The translations under genes were made by a program, and so were the position numbers. The notes beneath the pieces were generated by a model. The model was given only the letters and a program-made list of their open reading frames with translations, had not been told where the DNA came from and did no database searches. A DNA stretch of 64,000 nt from positions 110,548,189 through 110,612,188 of the forward strand of contig NC_058523.1 in assembly GCF_904849725.1 (NCBI RefSeq), written 5' to 3'. Positions 42,523 to 51,943 of this stretch are shown here, piece by piece. How positions within the stretch are numbered: position 1 is the stretch's first letter; every line of letters starts with the position of its first letter. Source of the stretch: Hordeum vulgare subsp. vulgare. Its lineage: Eukaryota; Streptophyta; Magnoliopsida; Poales; Poaceae.

Positions 42523-45500
42523 ATGGGTTCCATCTCTAAGTGCAAATGGTTGCCAACAGAAGTTGATGATGCCTATCTTGCGAACTTTGTGAAAGTGGGA
42601 AACCTTGCACCTAAAGAAACGATCAGCTGGCGAACCGCCCGAGGAGATCAACGTCCGCAACCCGCCGAAGGGGAAGTTGTCATTTTTGCTGATCACCTCG
42701 AGCGAGGCTTCACACTGCCCATCTCAAAGTTTTTCAGGGACGCCTTGCATTTCTTCAACCTCCATCCCCAAGACTTAGGGCCAAACTCCATCAGCAACCT
42801 TTGCCAGTTCCAAGTGTTCTGCGAGGCTTACCTGCAGATAGAGCCTACTGTACTTTTGTTCAGGTAATTATTTTATCTGAACCGCCAAACAGAATTTACC
42901 AATGGGCCCTGCCTACAGCTTGGGGGAGTCAACATCCAGCGACGACGAGAGTGCGGGTTCCCAGCTGTTGCATTGCTTAGTCATCCCAAGGGTTGGGCAA
43001 AAACTTGGTTTTACTGTCGCGACACTTCTCCACCCAATGAGAACCCCTTACCAGGTTTTAGGGAGGAACGTCTGCCCATGGATTTCAAATTGCCTGAAAA
43101 GCTGACCGAAGAAGAAAAAGCTTCATTTGTCCCTGTCTTCACAAAGCTCAGGGCCCTCACCACCAATGGTCTCACCGGGATCGACCTGATCCGTTGCTGA
43201 ATGGAGTGGAGAATTATGCCTTTGAGCCGCCGAAACGGCTTAATGTGTGAATTCAATGGCGACTTACACCACCCTCAATGTTTCTACAACGTGAGGCTTG
43301 AAGAAGGAGATTTTTTTGAAATTGTGAAGAAACTAAGTGGTGAGCCTGTTGAGAACTGCTCCAAAATCGGGTTGAAACCTTTCTGTGTTTCTAACCTGGC
43401 TCCTGAGGTAAAACATCCCAACTCGCCCTTCTAGCTTTCTAATATACTCATGCTTATCTCCGATCTGGGCTTTAATTATGTCAATCAGAGGGGTTCGGCC
43501 TTCTGGAACCGAAGGCCCAAAACTGTCTTCAAGAAAGCGCCCAAACCCGCCCCAAAGAAAAGAAAACCAAGGGCAAGGCCACTACAAAGGAGTCATCCAT
43601 TGTGGGCGAGTCTCGGGTCGCCGAAGACCAATCAGAGGTAAATGTTCGTTGTCTTTATTGTTTTAATCTGACTTGTACTCATGCTTTGCTACCTATATTT
43701 ATAGGATGATGACTTTGAGAGCCAAGATGAAGACGTCGAGGTAATTTCCATTTCTTCCGACTCAAACTCTTCTCCTCCCAAGCCGGCAAGGCGAATCTGT
43801 AGGAAAGTTCCCCTGTCTCACCCGGATGCTTATCTGGATCCCAATTTCCTTTTGAAGAACGCGAGTTTTACACCCAAGCGTCATACTCGAAGCCATTCTA
43901 GGGACCTTTTGTCCGGCTTGCCCAAGAAAACAACTGGTCGCAAATGACAGAACGAGGTACATTTTATAAAACATCATTTCTTCCTATACAAACCATTCTT
44001 GTGATTTACCCAATCTTTCAATCCTACATCCAACAGGTTTCACCTCCTTCATCTGGCGACTCAGCTGTCTCAACTCTTCCCTCATTGATCCGTCTTCAGG
44101 GGTAAGTTCCTTTGTTAACATGTTCCTTCGGGTGTCAATGTTTCTATTTGAACATTTGTACCATCGTTCCGTAGGGCTCAAGCAAAGAAGAGGAAAACTG
44201 GCGAGTCATCTTCTGCTCCCAAGGCGGCTGAAATATTTGGAATGAGTACCTCTATCCCAGAAGCTCAAGACGAGCCAGCTGAGACTCGTGCCGGCGCCTA
44301 TGATGACTTCCCTGATATCCGGGACGAGCTTCCAAGTCCTTGAAAGGAGTTAACTGAAGACCTCAACCCGCCCAGTTCTCATAAGGCGGCTGAAGATGTG
44401 ATACTTGACCCGGATCCAGTTGTCGTTATTGGTACCGGTTATTCTAAGCCTGCAACTGCGGTTTTAACCAAGCATGCACCCAATGATGTCCCAGTCTTTG
44501 CATAAAAATACATCACCAAACTGAAGCTTCCCAATTATGAAAAATTGGAGTTTGATGAACTGTACTCTGGTTTTGTGAGCCGCCTGGAGACGAGCCATGA
44601 AATGGAAAAAAGCTTGGTTAACATGATGCGAACAAAACATGAGGTATGATACCAGTATAACCTTCTTGACATGTCCTCCCATTAGTCCTCCAAAGGGCGA
44701 CTCATCCATGACGAATCGTGCTTTGTATAATCTTTCAACGTGCAGCCCCCAAGGGCCGGGTCATCTTTTTAAAGATGATGGGTCTTTAGTTTATACTTGA
44801 AGAAAAGCTTCAACCCGTAGCCCCCAAGGGCCGGTTCATCCTTTTAAATATGAGTCGGGTCTTTAGTTTATACTTGAAGAAAAGCTTCAACATGTAGCCC
44901 CCAAGGGTCGAGCCATCTTTTTAAAGATGAGTCGGGTATTTAGTTTATACTTGAAGAAAAGCTTCAACCTGTAGCCCCCAAGGGACAGGTCATCTTTTTA
45001 AAGATGAGCCGGGTCATTAGCATGTATTTGGAGAAAAGCTTCAACATGTAGCCCCCAAGGGCCGGGTCATCTTTTTTTTAAAGATGAGCCAGGTCTTGCT
45101 TAAAGGTATTACCTTAGAAAAAATAAATCGTACATTAGCCCCCAAGTGTCAGGGATGTTGCTTGCAATGTGCTTTAAACTTGGTTTCCTTGATGTTTTGC
45201 AGGAATCATTGACTCGGGCCGACTCAACTGTGGCCGGCTTGAAACAAAGTCTGGTTGAGCAGCAGGACGCTCGAGCTAAATCTGAAGAAAGGCTTCACCT
45301 TGCATTGACTGATATGACAAAAATGAAAACAGAGCACGAAGAGCTTGAGAACAAGGCCAACACTGAGCAAGCCGCCTTGCTGAAAAGGGAGAAACAGGCC
45401 GAAGAGAAGTTGAAAGCTGCCGAGCAAGAGCTGTCCGGATTAAAACATCATATCCCAAAGATGGCCCATGTCGTGTTCGGCAAGTATATTTTATTTCCTT

Positions 45501-45741
45501 CTAAAGTCGTGTTGTAAGATCTTCCGGTGACTTATGATCATGCCTCTTTACTGCAGGTCCTCGAGCTACCACTCTTCAGGATGATTGTATTTTGAAGTTG
45601 AAGGCAATCTATACTTTGACAGAGGAGCTGTACACTGGTGGCGTGATGACTATGAAGGCCGTCATGGGCGACAAAGAGCCCATAAAATCAATCAAGTATA
45701 TGCTGGGATGCTTGTCCATGCTGCCACCCGAGATAGAGGAG
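42523..45741 (+). pseudogene. Transposase_28-like retrotransposon protein with intron-exon structure, broken
   Basis: The ATG at 42523 opens MGSISKCKWLPTEVDDAYLA. The family core follows: FFRDALHFFNLHPQDLGPNS, YLNRQTEFTNGP, SHPKGWAKTWFYCRDTSPP, LRALTTNGLTGIDLIRC. In-frame stops are at 42864-42866 (TAA) and 43198-43200 (TGA). Likely introns with GT..AG ends are 43408-43488, 43638-43704, 43957-44036, 44102-44174, 44644-45202 and one ending near 45556. The later exons encode acidic, Lys-rich and coiled-coil sequence (LKQSLVEQQDARAKSEERLH, EEKLKAAEQELSGLKHH). More stops occur at about 44341 and 44504. The function of this protein family is unknown; it is found in non-autonomous plant Gypsy elements. 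The C-terminus is cut at 45741. Confidence 0.72.
44745..45137 (+). repeat. 77 bp tandem repeat, five units, inside an intron
   Basis: GCCCCCAAGG starts units at 44745, 44820, 44897, 44974 and 45051, and a final partial unit at 45138. Each unit holds GGGTCATCTTTTTAAAGATG and CTTGAAGAAAAGCTTCAAC, so each has two short inverted repeats. The array lies in the 44644-45202 intron. Confidence 0.9.
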
Positions 45742-47316
45742 TGATACGTCTCCAACGTATCTACTTTTCCAAACTCTTTTGCCCTTGTTTTGGACTATAA
45801 TTTGCATGATTTGAATGGAACTAACCTGGACTGACGCTGTTTTCAGCAGAATTGCCTTGGTGTTATTTTTGTGCAGAAATCAAAGTTCTCCAAACGTCCT
45901 GAAAATTTACGGGGAGCAGTTTTGGAAAATATCAAAATTATCTGCGCCAAGTTCAACCTCACGGGGTGGGCCAGTGGGCCACAAGCCCCTGCTCCACCAC
46001 CACCCCCTTGTGGCGGTGGGCAGGCTTGTGGGGCCCACAGGCACCTGCCGCCCCCAACTCCAGCTCTATAAGTTGTCTTTCGTCCCAGAAAAAATAAAAA
46101 AGAGAAGTTTTTGTCGCGTTTTCGAAATGGAGGCGCCACCACCACCTGTTCTTCATCTGGAGGGCAGATCTGGAGTCCGTCTTGGGCTCCGGAGAGGGGA
46201 AATCGTCGCCATCGTCATCATCAACCTTCTTCTCTCTCCAATTCCATGAAGCTCTTCGTCGTTCGTGAGTAATCTATTCGTAGGCTCGCTGGGAGGTGAT
46301 GAGTAGGATGAGATCTATCATGTAATCGAGTTAGTTTTGATGGGGATTGATCCCTAGTATTCACTATGTTCTGAGGTTGATGTTGCTACTACTTTGCCAT
46401 GCTTAATGCTGTCACTAGGGCCCGAGTGTCATGATTTCAGATCTGAAATTATTATGTTGTCACCAATATATGTGTGTTTTAGATCCGATCTTGCAAGTTG
46501 TAGTTACCTACTATGTGTTATGATCCGGCAACCCCAGAGTGACAATAACCGGAACCACTCCCGGTGATGACCATAGTTTGAGGAGTTCATGTGTTCACCA
46601 AGTGCTAATGTGTTGGTCCGGTTCTTTATTAAAAGGAGAACCTTAATATCCCATAGTTTCCTTTTGGACCCCGCTGCCACGGGAGGGATGGACAATAGAT
46701 GTCATGCAAGTTCTTTTCCCTAAGCACGTATGACGACACACGGAATGCATGCCTACATAACATTGACGAACGGGAGCTAGCCACTTATCTCTCCGTGTTA
46801 TAGCTGTTGCATGATGAATATCATCCAAACAAATCACCGACCCATTGCCTACGAGTTTGTCCTACTGCTGCTGTTACTTGTTTTGCTCTGCTGCTGCTGC
46901 TACTACTGTTGCTACTGCTGTTACTTGCTACTGTTGCTACTTGCTACTGCTGTCATTAATGCTGTTCCTTGCCACTGCTATTGCTCGTTACACTGCTGCT
47001 ACCTGCTACACTATTGGTTCACCTACCGTTGACGGGAATTGACAACTTCCGTCAACGCGGCAACGAAGGCGCCATTGATACAATCGTTAGGAATAGTCTG
47101 CCGTCAACAGATCGTTTCTGACACCGTTGTTATCATATTACTTTGCTATTACTACTGTGTTTGCAGATACTAATCTTTCAAGTGTGCTTGAATCCGACAA
47201 ATTCAGCTGCTAATACTTGAGAGTATACTCTCACCTCTTGCGTGGCGATCTACAAATTTGGGTCGAATACTCTACCCTCGAAAACTGCTGCGAACCCACG
47301 CGCTGGTGGGCCATCA
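45742..47316 (+). repeat. 5' LTR of the Athila-like element
   Basis: 1,575 bp, TGATACGTCTCCAACGTATC to GGTGGGCCATCA, related along its length to the solo LTR at 38238. A GC-rich hairpin (45974-46038) is followed by AGCTCTATAAGTTG (46061-46074), the probable TATA box. A CTGCTGCTACT-type low-complexity tract occupies about 46864-47005. Confidence 0.88.
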
Positions 47317-47329
47317 ACAACATTCTTCA

Positions 47330-47463
47330 AGTTTCATTGCCGGGGAGTGCTATCAGCATTCTTCTGGTGCCGTTGCAGGAGAAGGTTTGTTGTCATAAGC
47401 ATTCGTCTAGCTAACGCCAGAGATTGCGCAATCAGCTTTTTTTTGGCGCCGTTGCCGGGGATG
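47330..47463 (+). promoter_or_regulatory. Primer-binding region with three tRNA-Asp-like sites
   Basis: The best match to the complement of the tRNA-Asp 3' end is TGGCGCCGTTGCCGGGGA at 47444-47461, 127 bases after the LTR end. Two weaker copies stand closer: CATTGCCGGGGA at 47335-47346 and TGGTGCCGTTGCAGGA at 47365-47380. Each is preceded by a similar CAGC..TTCT or TTCAAGTTT context, which suggests local duplication. Confidence 0.65.
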
Positions 47464-47511
47464 TATTGCTATATTCTTTGAGTCACTTGGGATTTATATC
47501 TGCTGATCACT

Positions 47512-49881
47512 ATGAAGAATCTGAAGGATCCGAAGACCAAAGTATTGCCCTCAACTACGAGGGGAGGTAAGGAATTGCCATCTAGCTCTGCACTTGATTC
47601 ACCTTCAGTTATGAGTAAGTTTGCGACATCACCTCCTCCTAGAAATCTTGATATGTCGCCTATGCTTGATACTATGCCTGATACTGCTAGAGATGCTATG
47701 CTTGATACTATGCCTGATGATACTATGCTTGATACTATGCCTGATACTACTAGAGATGCTATGCCTGATACTGCTTTGCCTGATGATGCTAGAGATGCTA
47801 TTTTGCCTGATGATGCTATGCTTGATACTGCTAGAGATACTCCTTTGCCTGATGTTCCACTAGGAGTGTGCCTTGATGCTCATATTGCTAGAGTTACTGC
47901 CAATGCTCGTGATGCTTCTGAAACTATCGATACTATTGAGATAGAACCTGCTTTTGCTCCTGCTAGATCTAGCTCTCCTAGATATGAATTGCCTGATATA
48001 CCTGAGGGTTACGTTATGGAGGGAGAGATAGCTGAGGATTTTCTTGCGTTTAAGGATGCCTATGACACTGAGAAATTAATTCTCAAGTGGAAGGAAAAAT
48101 CTCGTGAAGCTAGGATGAAAAATGACCCGAAGTTTGCCACTTCGCCTATCTTTGTCACCGATAAGGATTATGAATTCTCTGTCGACCCTGAGATAATCTC
48201 TCTAGTCGAATCTGATCCTTTTCACGGTTATGAGTCTGAGACGGTCATAGCCCATCTTGCCAAACTATCCGAAATAGCCAACCTCTTCACTAATGAGGAG
48301 AAGATCCGCCACTACTATATCCTTAAGCTGTTTCCTTTCTCTCTAAAGGATGATGCTAAAGCCTGGTTCACCTCTCTTGCTCCTGGATGTGTGCGTAGTC
48401 CCCAGGAGATGGTCTATTACTTCTGTGAGAAATATTTCCCTGCCCATAAGAAGCAAGCTGCCTTGCAGGAAATATACAACTTTGCTCAACTCCAAGAAGA
48501 GAGTCTTCCACAAGCTTGGGGGAGGCTCGTCCAACTACAGAATGCTTTGCCTGATCACCCTCTTAAGAAGAACGAGATACTTGATATCCTCTATAACGGA
48601 CTTACCGATGCCTCTAGAGACCACCTAGATAGTTGTGCCGGTTGTGTTTTTAGGGAACGAACTGTAGAACAAGCTGAGACCCTACTGAATCACATCTTGA
48701 TCAATGATAATGCTTGGACTATTCCTGAACCACCTCCTAAGCCAACTCCTAAGAAAAGAGGTATTCTATTCCTCAGTCCCGAAGATACGCAAGAAGCCAA
48801 GAAATCTATGCAAGAGAAAGGCATTAGATGTGAAGATGTCAAAAATCTACCACCTATCGAAGAGATCCATGGTCTCGACAACCCGACACAGGTAGTAGAA
48901 GTGAATTCTCTGCGTAGGTTTGATGAGAGTGATATTCCTTTTGATAAACCTGCTAGCTTATGCTTTGATGAATTTGACAACTTTGTTGCCAAACAACAGA
49001 GTTTCAATGATTATGTTAGCACACATTTGGAACAAAGTACTCGTATGCTTAGCCATTTAAGTGCTTGTGTAGACGAAAATGTCAATGCTCTGAAGCTTCT
49101 GAGTAAACATGCCTCTATGATTACTACTTAGGTAGAACAAGTACTTAAAGCTCAGAATGACTTGCTCAATGAATTAAATGACAACTCTGTCAGAGTCATT
49201 ACTAGAGGAGGCAAGATGACTCAGGAACCTTTGTATCCTGAAGGTCATCCTAAGAGAATTGATCAACATTCTCAAGGAATCAATGCTGATACACCTAGTC
49301 ATCCTAAGGAGAAGAAGAAGGATGATAGAAACCTATACGCCAGTTCACCAAATACTGTCACACCTGAAGAACCTAATGATATTTCTGCGTCTGATGCAGA
49401 AACACAATCAGGTGATGAACATGAACCTGGTGACAATATGGACAGTGATGTTCATAAGAATGCTTAACCTAGCAATGATGAGGATGTGGAGATTGAACCT
49501 ACGGTTAATCCTGATAATCCACAACCTAAGAGATACGACAAGAATGACTTCACTGCTAGGAAGCATGGTAAAGAAAGAGAGCCATGGGTTCAGAGACCTA
49601 TGCCCTTTCCTCCTAAGCTATCCAAGAAAAAGGATGATGATGATTTTGAGCGTTTCGTTGAGATGATAAGACCCGTCTTTCTGCAGATGCGGTTAACTGA
49701 TATGCTCAAGATGTCTCCGTATGCCAAGTACATGAAAGATATCGTGACTAATAAACGGAAGATACCAGATCTTGAGATCTCCACCATGCTTGCCAATTAC
49801 ACTTCAAAGGTGGAACTCCTAAGAAACTTGGTGATCCCGGAGTGCCCACTATACCTTGCTCCATTAAAGGAAACTATGTAA
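47512..49881 (+). pseudogene. gag of the Athila-like element with in-frame stops
   Basis: The ATG at 47512 opens MKNLKDPKTKVLPSTTRGGK. Residues about 43-115 are a run of MLDTMPD / TARDAMPD / PDDA units. The Retrotrans_gag core lies at about 240-400 (LAKLSEIANLFTNEEKIRHY, YILKLFPFSLKDDAKAWFTS, LYNGLTDASRDHLDSCAGC). The frame is open for 539 codons to a TAG at 49129-49131. The same frame continues as gag-like sequence, with a TAA at 49465-49467, to MLANYTSK near 49810. There it slips by one base into the protease frame. Such damage would prevent a normal gag-protease product. Confidence 0.85.
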
Positions 49882-50363
49882 GAACTGCCTTATGTGACCT
49901 TGGAGCCGGTGTTAGTGTTATGCCGCTCTCTCTTTATCGTAGACTTGAGTTGGATAAGTTGACACCCACTGAATTTTTTCTGCAAATGGCCGACAAATCA
50001 ACTGCTTTCCCTATCGGCATTTGCGAGGATGTGCCTGTTGTGGTTGCTAATACCACTATCTTAATAGACTTTGTTATCTTGGATATCCCCGAGGACGATG
50101 CCATGGCTATTATCCTCGGAAGACCCTTTTTAAACACTGCAGGGGATGTTATAGATTGCAACAAAGGCAATGTCACTTTCCACGTCAACGGTAATGAGCA
50201 CACCATGCACTTTCCGAAGAAAGGATATCCAGTACATTGCATCAGTGCTATCGAAAAGACTTCATCGATTCTTATTGGGAGCTTTGAATGCCCTATTCCT
50301 CGTGTCAAGATGAAGTATGATTTGCTTGTTGGGGAGATACATATCTCCATTGAGGTGACTTAG
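49842..50363 (+). CDS. Retroviral-type aspartic protease domain of the Athila-like element
   Basis: An open frame of 173 codons. VRTALCDLGAGVSVMPLSLY has the catalytic Asp, followed by LADK-type MADKSTAFPIGICEDV, VDFVILDIP-like IDFVILDIPEDDAMAIILGR and PFLNTAGDVIDCNKGNVTF. The active-site and ILGRPFL motifs are both intact, unlike in the nested relative at 29222-29954. The first residues overlap the frameshifted end of gag, so the ATG at 49842 is an internal Met of a larger polyprotein, not a natural start. It would cleave gag if translated. Confidence 0.82.
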   Translation: MPTIPCSIKGNYVRTALCDLGAGVSVMPLSLYRRLELDKLTPTEFFLQMADKSTAFPIGICEDVPVVVANTTILIDFVILDIPEDDAMAIILGRPFLNTAGDVIDCNKGNVTFHVNGNEHTMHFPKKGYPVHCISAIEKTSSILIGSFECPIPRVKMKYDLLVGEIHISIEVT

Positions 50364-51162
50364 TGGCTATTCTAAAATTCTCCGTTCTCTCTTGCGATTC
50401 GAGAAGGTTTTGTCATAAGGATTTGATCAATCCCATTGACGAATTTCTTCCGATGACCATGAAACGGATGAGTTAGAGAGTCACATACCTCTGTTTTGAG
50501 TCTTCATTTTCTGTTGCTTAGAAGAAAATTGATGGAATTAGTTTAGCTTTTCCTGTTTTCTCTTGTAGCGTCCCAGAAAAAATACCTCGAAAATAAAAGT
50601 TCTCCGATGGTCCTGAAAATTTAGTATGATTTTTTCTGGAATTTTTGAAAATTTCTGGGCCTGAGAGGTGGCCAGGGGGCTAGACCAGTGGGCCACAAGC
50701 CCCCCCACCACCTACCCCCTGGTGGCGGGGCGCAAGCTTGTGGGGCCCACAGGCACCCCCTCCACTCATTCCAGCTCCCAGCCTCTTCTTCCACCTCCAG
50801 AAAAAAATTGTTTCGCAGCTCAAACCCGTGTTCTTGCACATTTGGCTGCAATTTTCGATCTCCTTGCTCAAAGCACCATTCTCCGAACTGTTTTGGGGAA
50901 ATTGCTCCTTGGTAAGTGACTCCTCCATTGGTCCAATTAGTTTTTTCTCTAGTGCTTTATCCTTCGCGGATTCTTGCTACCTTGGTGACCCTGTTCTTGA
51001 GCTAGAAAAGTTGATTTTAGCTGGTCCCAAGTAGTTTTAGCGCGTGATACGGTCTCTAGGCACTAGTAGGAGTAGTTGCTACAAGTTGGGTTGATCCTTG
51101 TTCACTTTTCTTTCGAAGTCTCTAAAAATTTCAGAATTTTTCAGAGCTACAAAAAGGAAAAG
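50364..51162 (+). promoter_or_regulatory. Spacer with internal LTR U3-like segment ahead of the extra ORF
   Basis: From about 50590 to 50760 the sequence parallels the U3 of the TGATACG LTRs. AAAGTTCTCC, a CCTGAAAATTTA word, TTTTCTGGAATTTTTGAAAA (close to the solo LTR), GTGGGCCACAAGCCCC and GCTTGTGGGGCCCACAGGCA come in the same order. The position of the LTR TATA box reads AGCTCCCAGCC here, so no clear TATA remains. The rest of the spacer holds no gene. Confidence 0.6.
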
Positions 51163-51943
51163 ATGAGGAGGTTCTTGAGAGGCTCTTCAAGTCGTAACCA
51201 CAAGGAGGATGAGAAGAACCACCCCAAGTACGCAGTCCCTCGAGTCACAGAAGTTCGAGCGTGCGAGTGGCCAAGTGATGAATTTTTGTGCACCGCCAGA
51301 CTTTATGAAGACTTTTATTACTTGGTGGAGAACGCAGGTCTTACTGCGTTCGTTGAAGATAAGTGCCCACAATATCTCCTCCTCACCAATATTTTCGTTC
51401 AAAGCTTCAACTTTTATCCGAGGAAGAATCCTCCCATGGTTGATTTGATGATTTACGATATCCCCCAGTGCATGACGCTGCAGGACTTTTGCAATGTATG
51501 CAAATTACCTTATGTTGGGGATATCCGTGACCCTCGTCCACGGGACTTGGAGGATTTCATTGGTTCCATTGTTGTTGGAGGGGAGAGAGGAGTGTCTCGC
51601 GCTAGAATTGCTAGCATACATTTTCCTGTGCTTCGGTACTGCTCACTATTTGTCGGAAAATGTTTGATTGGCCGTGGGGAGGCTGGATCACTTAGTTCTC
51701 CAGACCTTGCGGTTTTGCACGAAGGCCTTTATAACGATAAGACTTATAGCATGGGCGCTATAGTAGCTCAACGGTTGAACCTGAACCGTTCTAAAGGTGT
51801 TGCCTATGGAGGTATCTATGCTACCCATCTTGCTAGACACTTTGAGATACCGATTAGACTGGGAGAGGAAGGAGAGATGCTTCTCCCTGAGAGATATCTG
51901 GATTATGACAGCATGGTTCGCCATGATTTTCTGGATAGAGATG
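51163..51943 (+). CDS. Extra ORF (ATHILA ORF-1-like) of the Athila-like element, 3' end cut
   Basis: The ATG at 51163 opens MRRFLRGSSSRNHKEDEKNH. The frame stays open for 260 codons without a stop or frameshift and is then truncated by the Copia LTR at 51944; the last few residues and TAA at 51963 belong to that LTR. Sequence such as FYYLVENAGL, CPQYLLLTNIFVQSF, VLHEGLYNDKTYSMGAIVAQ and GVAYGGIYATHLARHFEIPI resembles, from memory, plant proteins grouped as the ATHILA ORF-1 family. No polymerase, protease or membrane segment is visible. The function is unknown. It is unusual that this ORF is cleaner than the gag beside it. Confidence 0.65.

Larger units (their letters stand above)
41017..45741 (+). 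mobile_element. Gypsy-type element with Transposase_28-like ORF, left part
   Basis: It interrupts the old Copia after TTTAG (41012-41016). The first bases, TGTCGTGGTTTTGTCACGAC, form a small terminal palindrome and look like an LTR start. The interior encodes a protein of the plant family Pfam calls putative gypsy type transposon (PF04195). No gag, protease or polymerase is in this part. The right half lies beyond later insertions and outside the window. LTR end and primer site could not be fixed. Confidence 0.7.
45742..51943 (+). mobile_element. Athila-like Gypsy element: gag, protease, extra ORF, no polymerase seen
   Basis: It begins with a TGATACG LTR (45742-47316) inserted after AGGAG, then tRNA-Asp primer-site sequence, gag (47512-49881 with stops), protease (49842-50363), an internal LTR-like segment (about 50585-50800) and an extra ORF (51163-51943) cut by a reversed Copia at 51944. 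Polymerase genes are absent between protease and extra ORF. The right end is outside the window. Confidence 0.82.
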
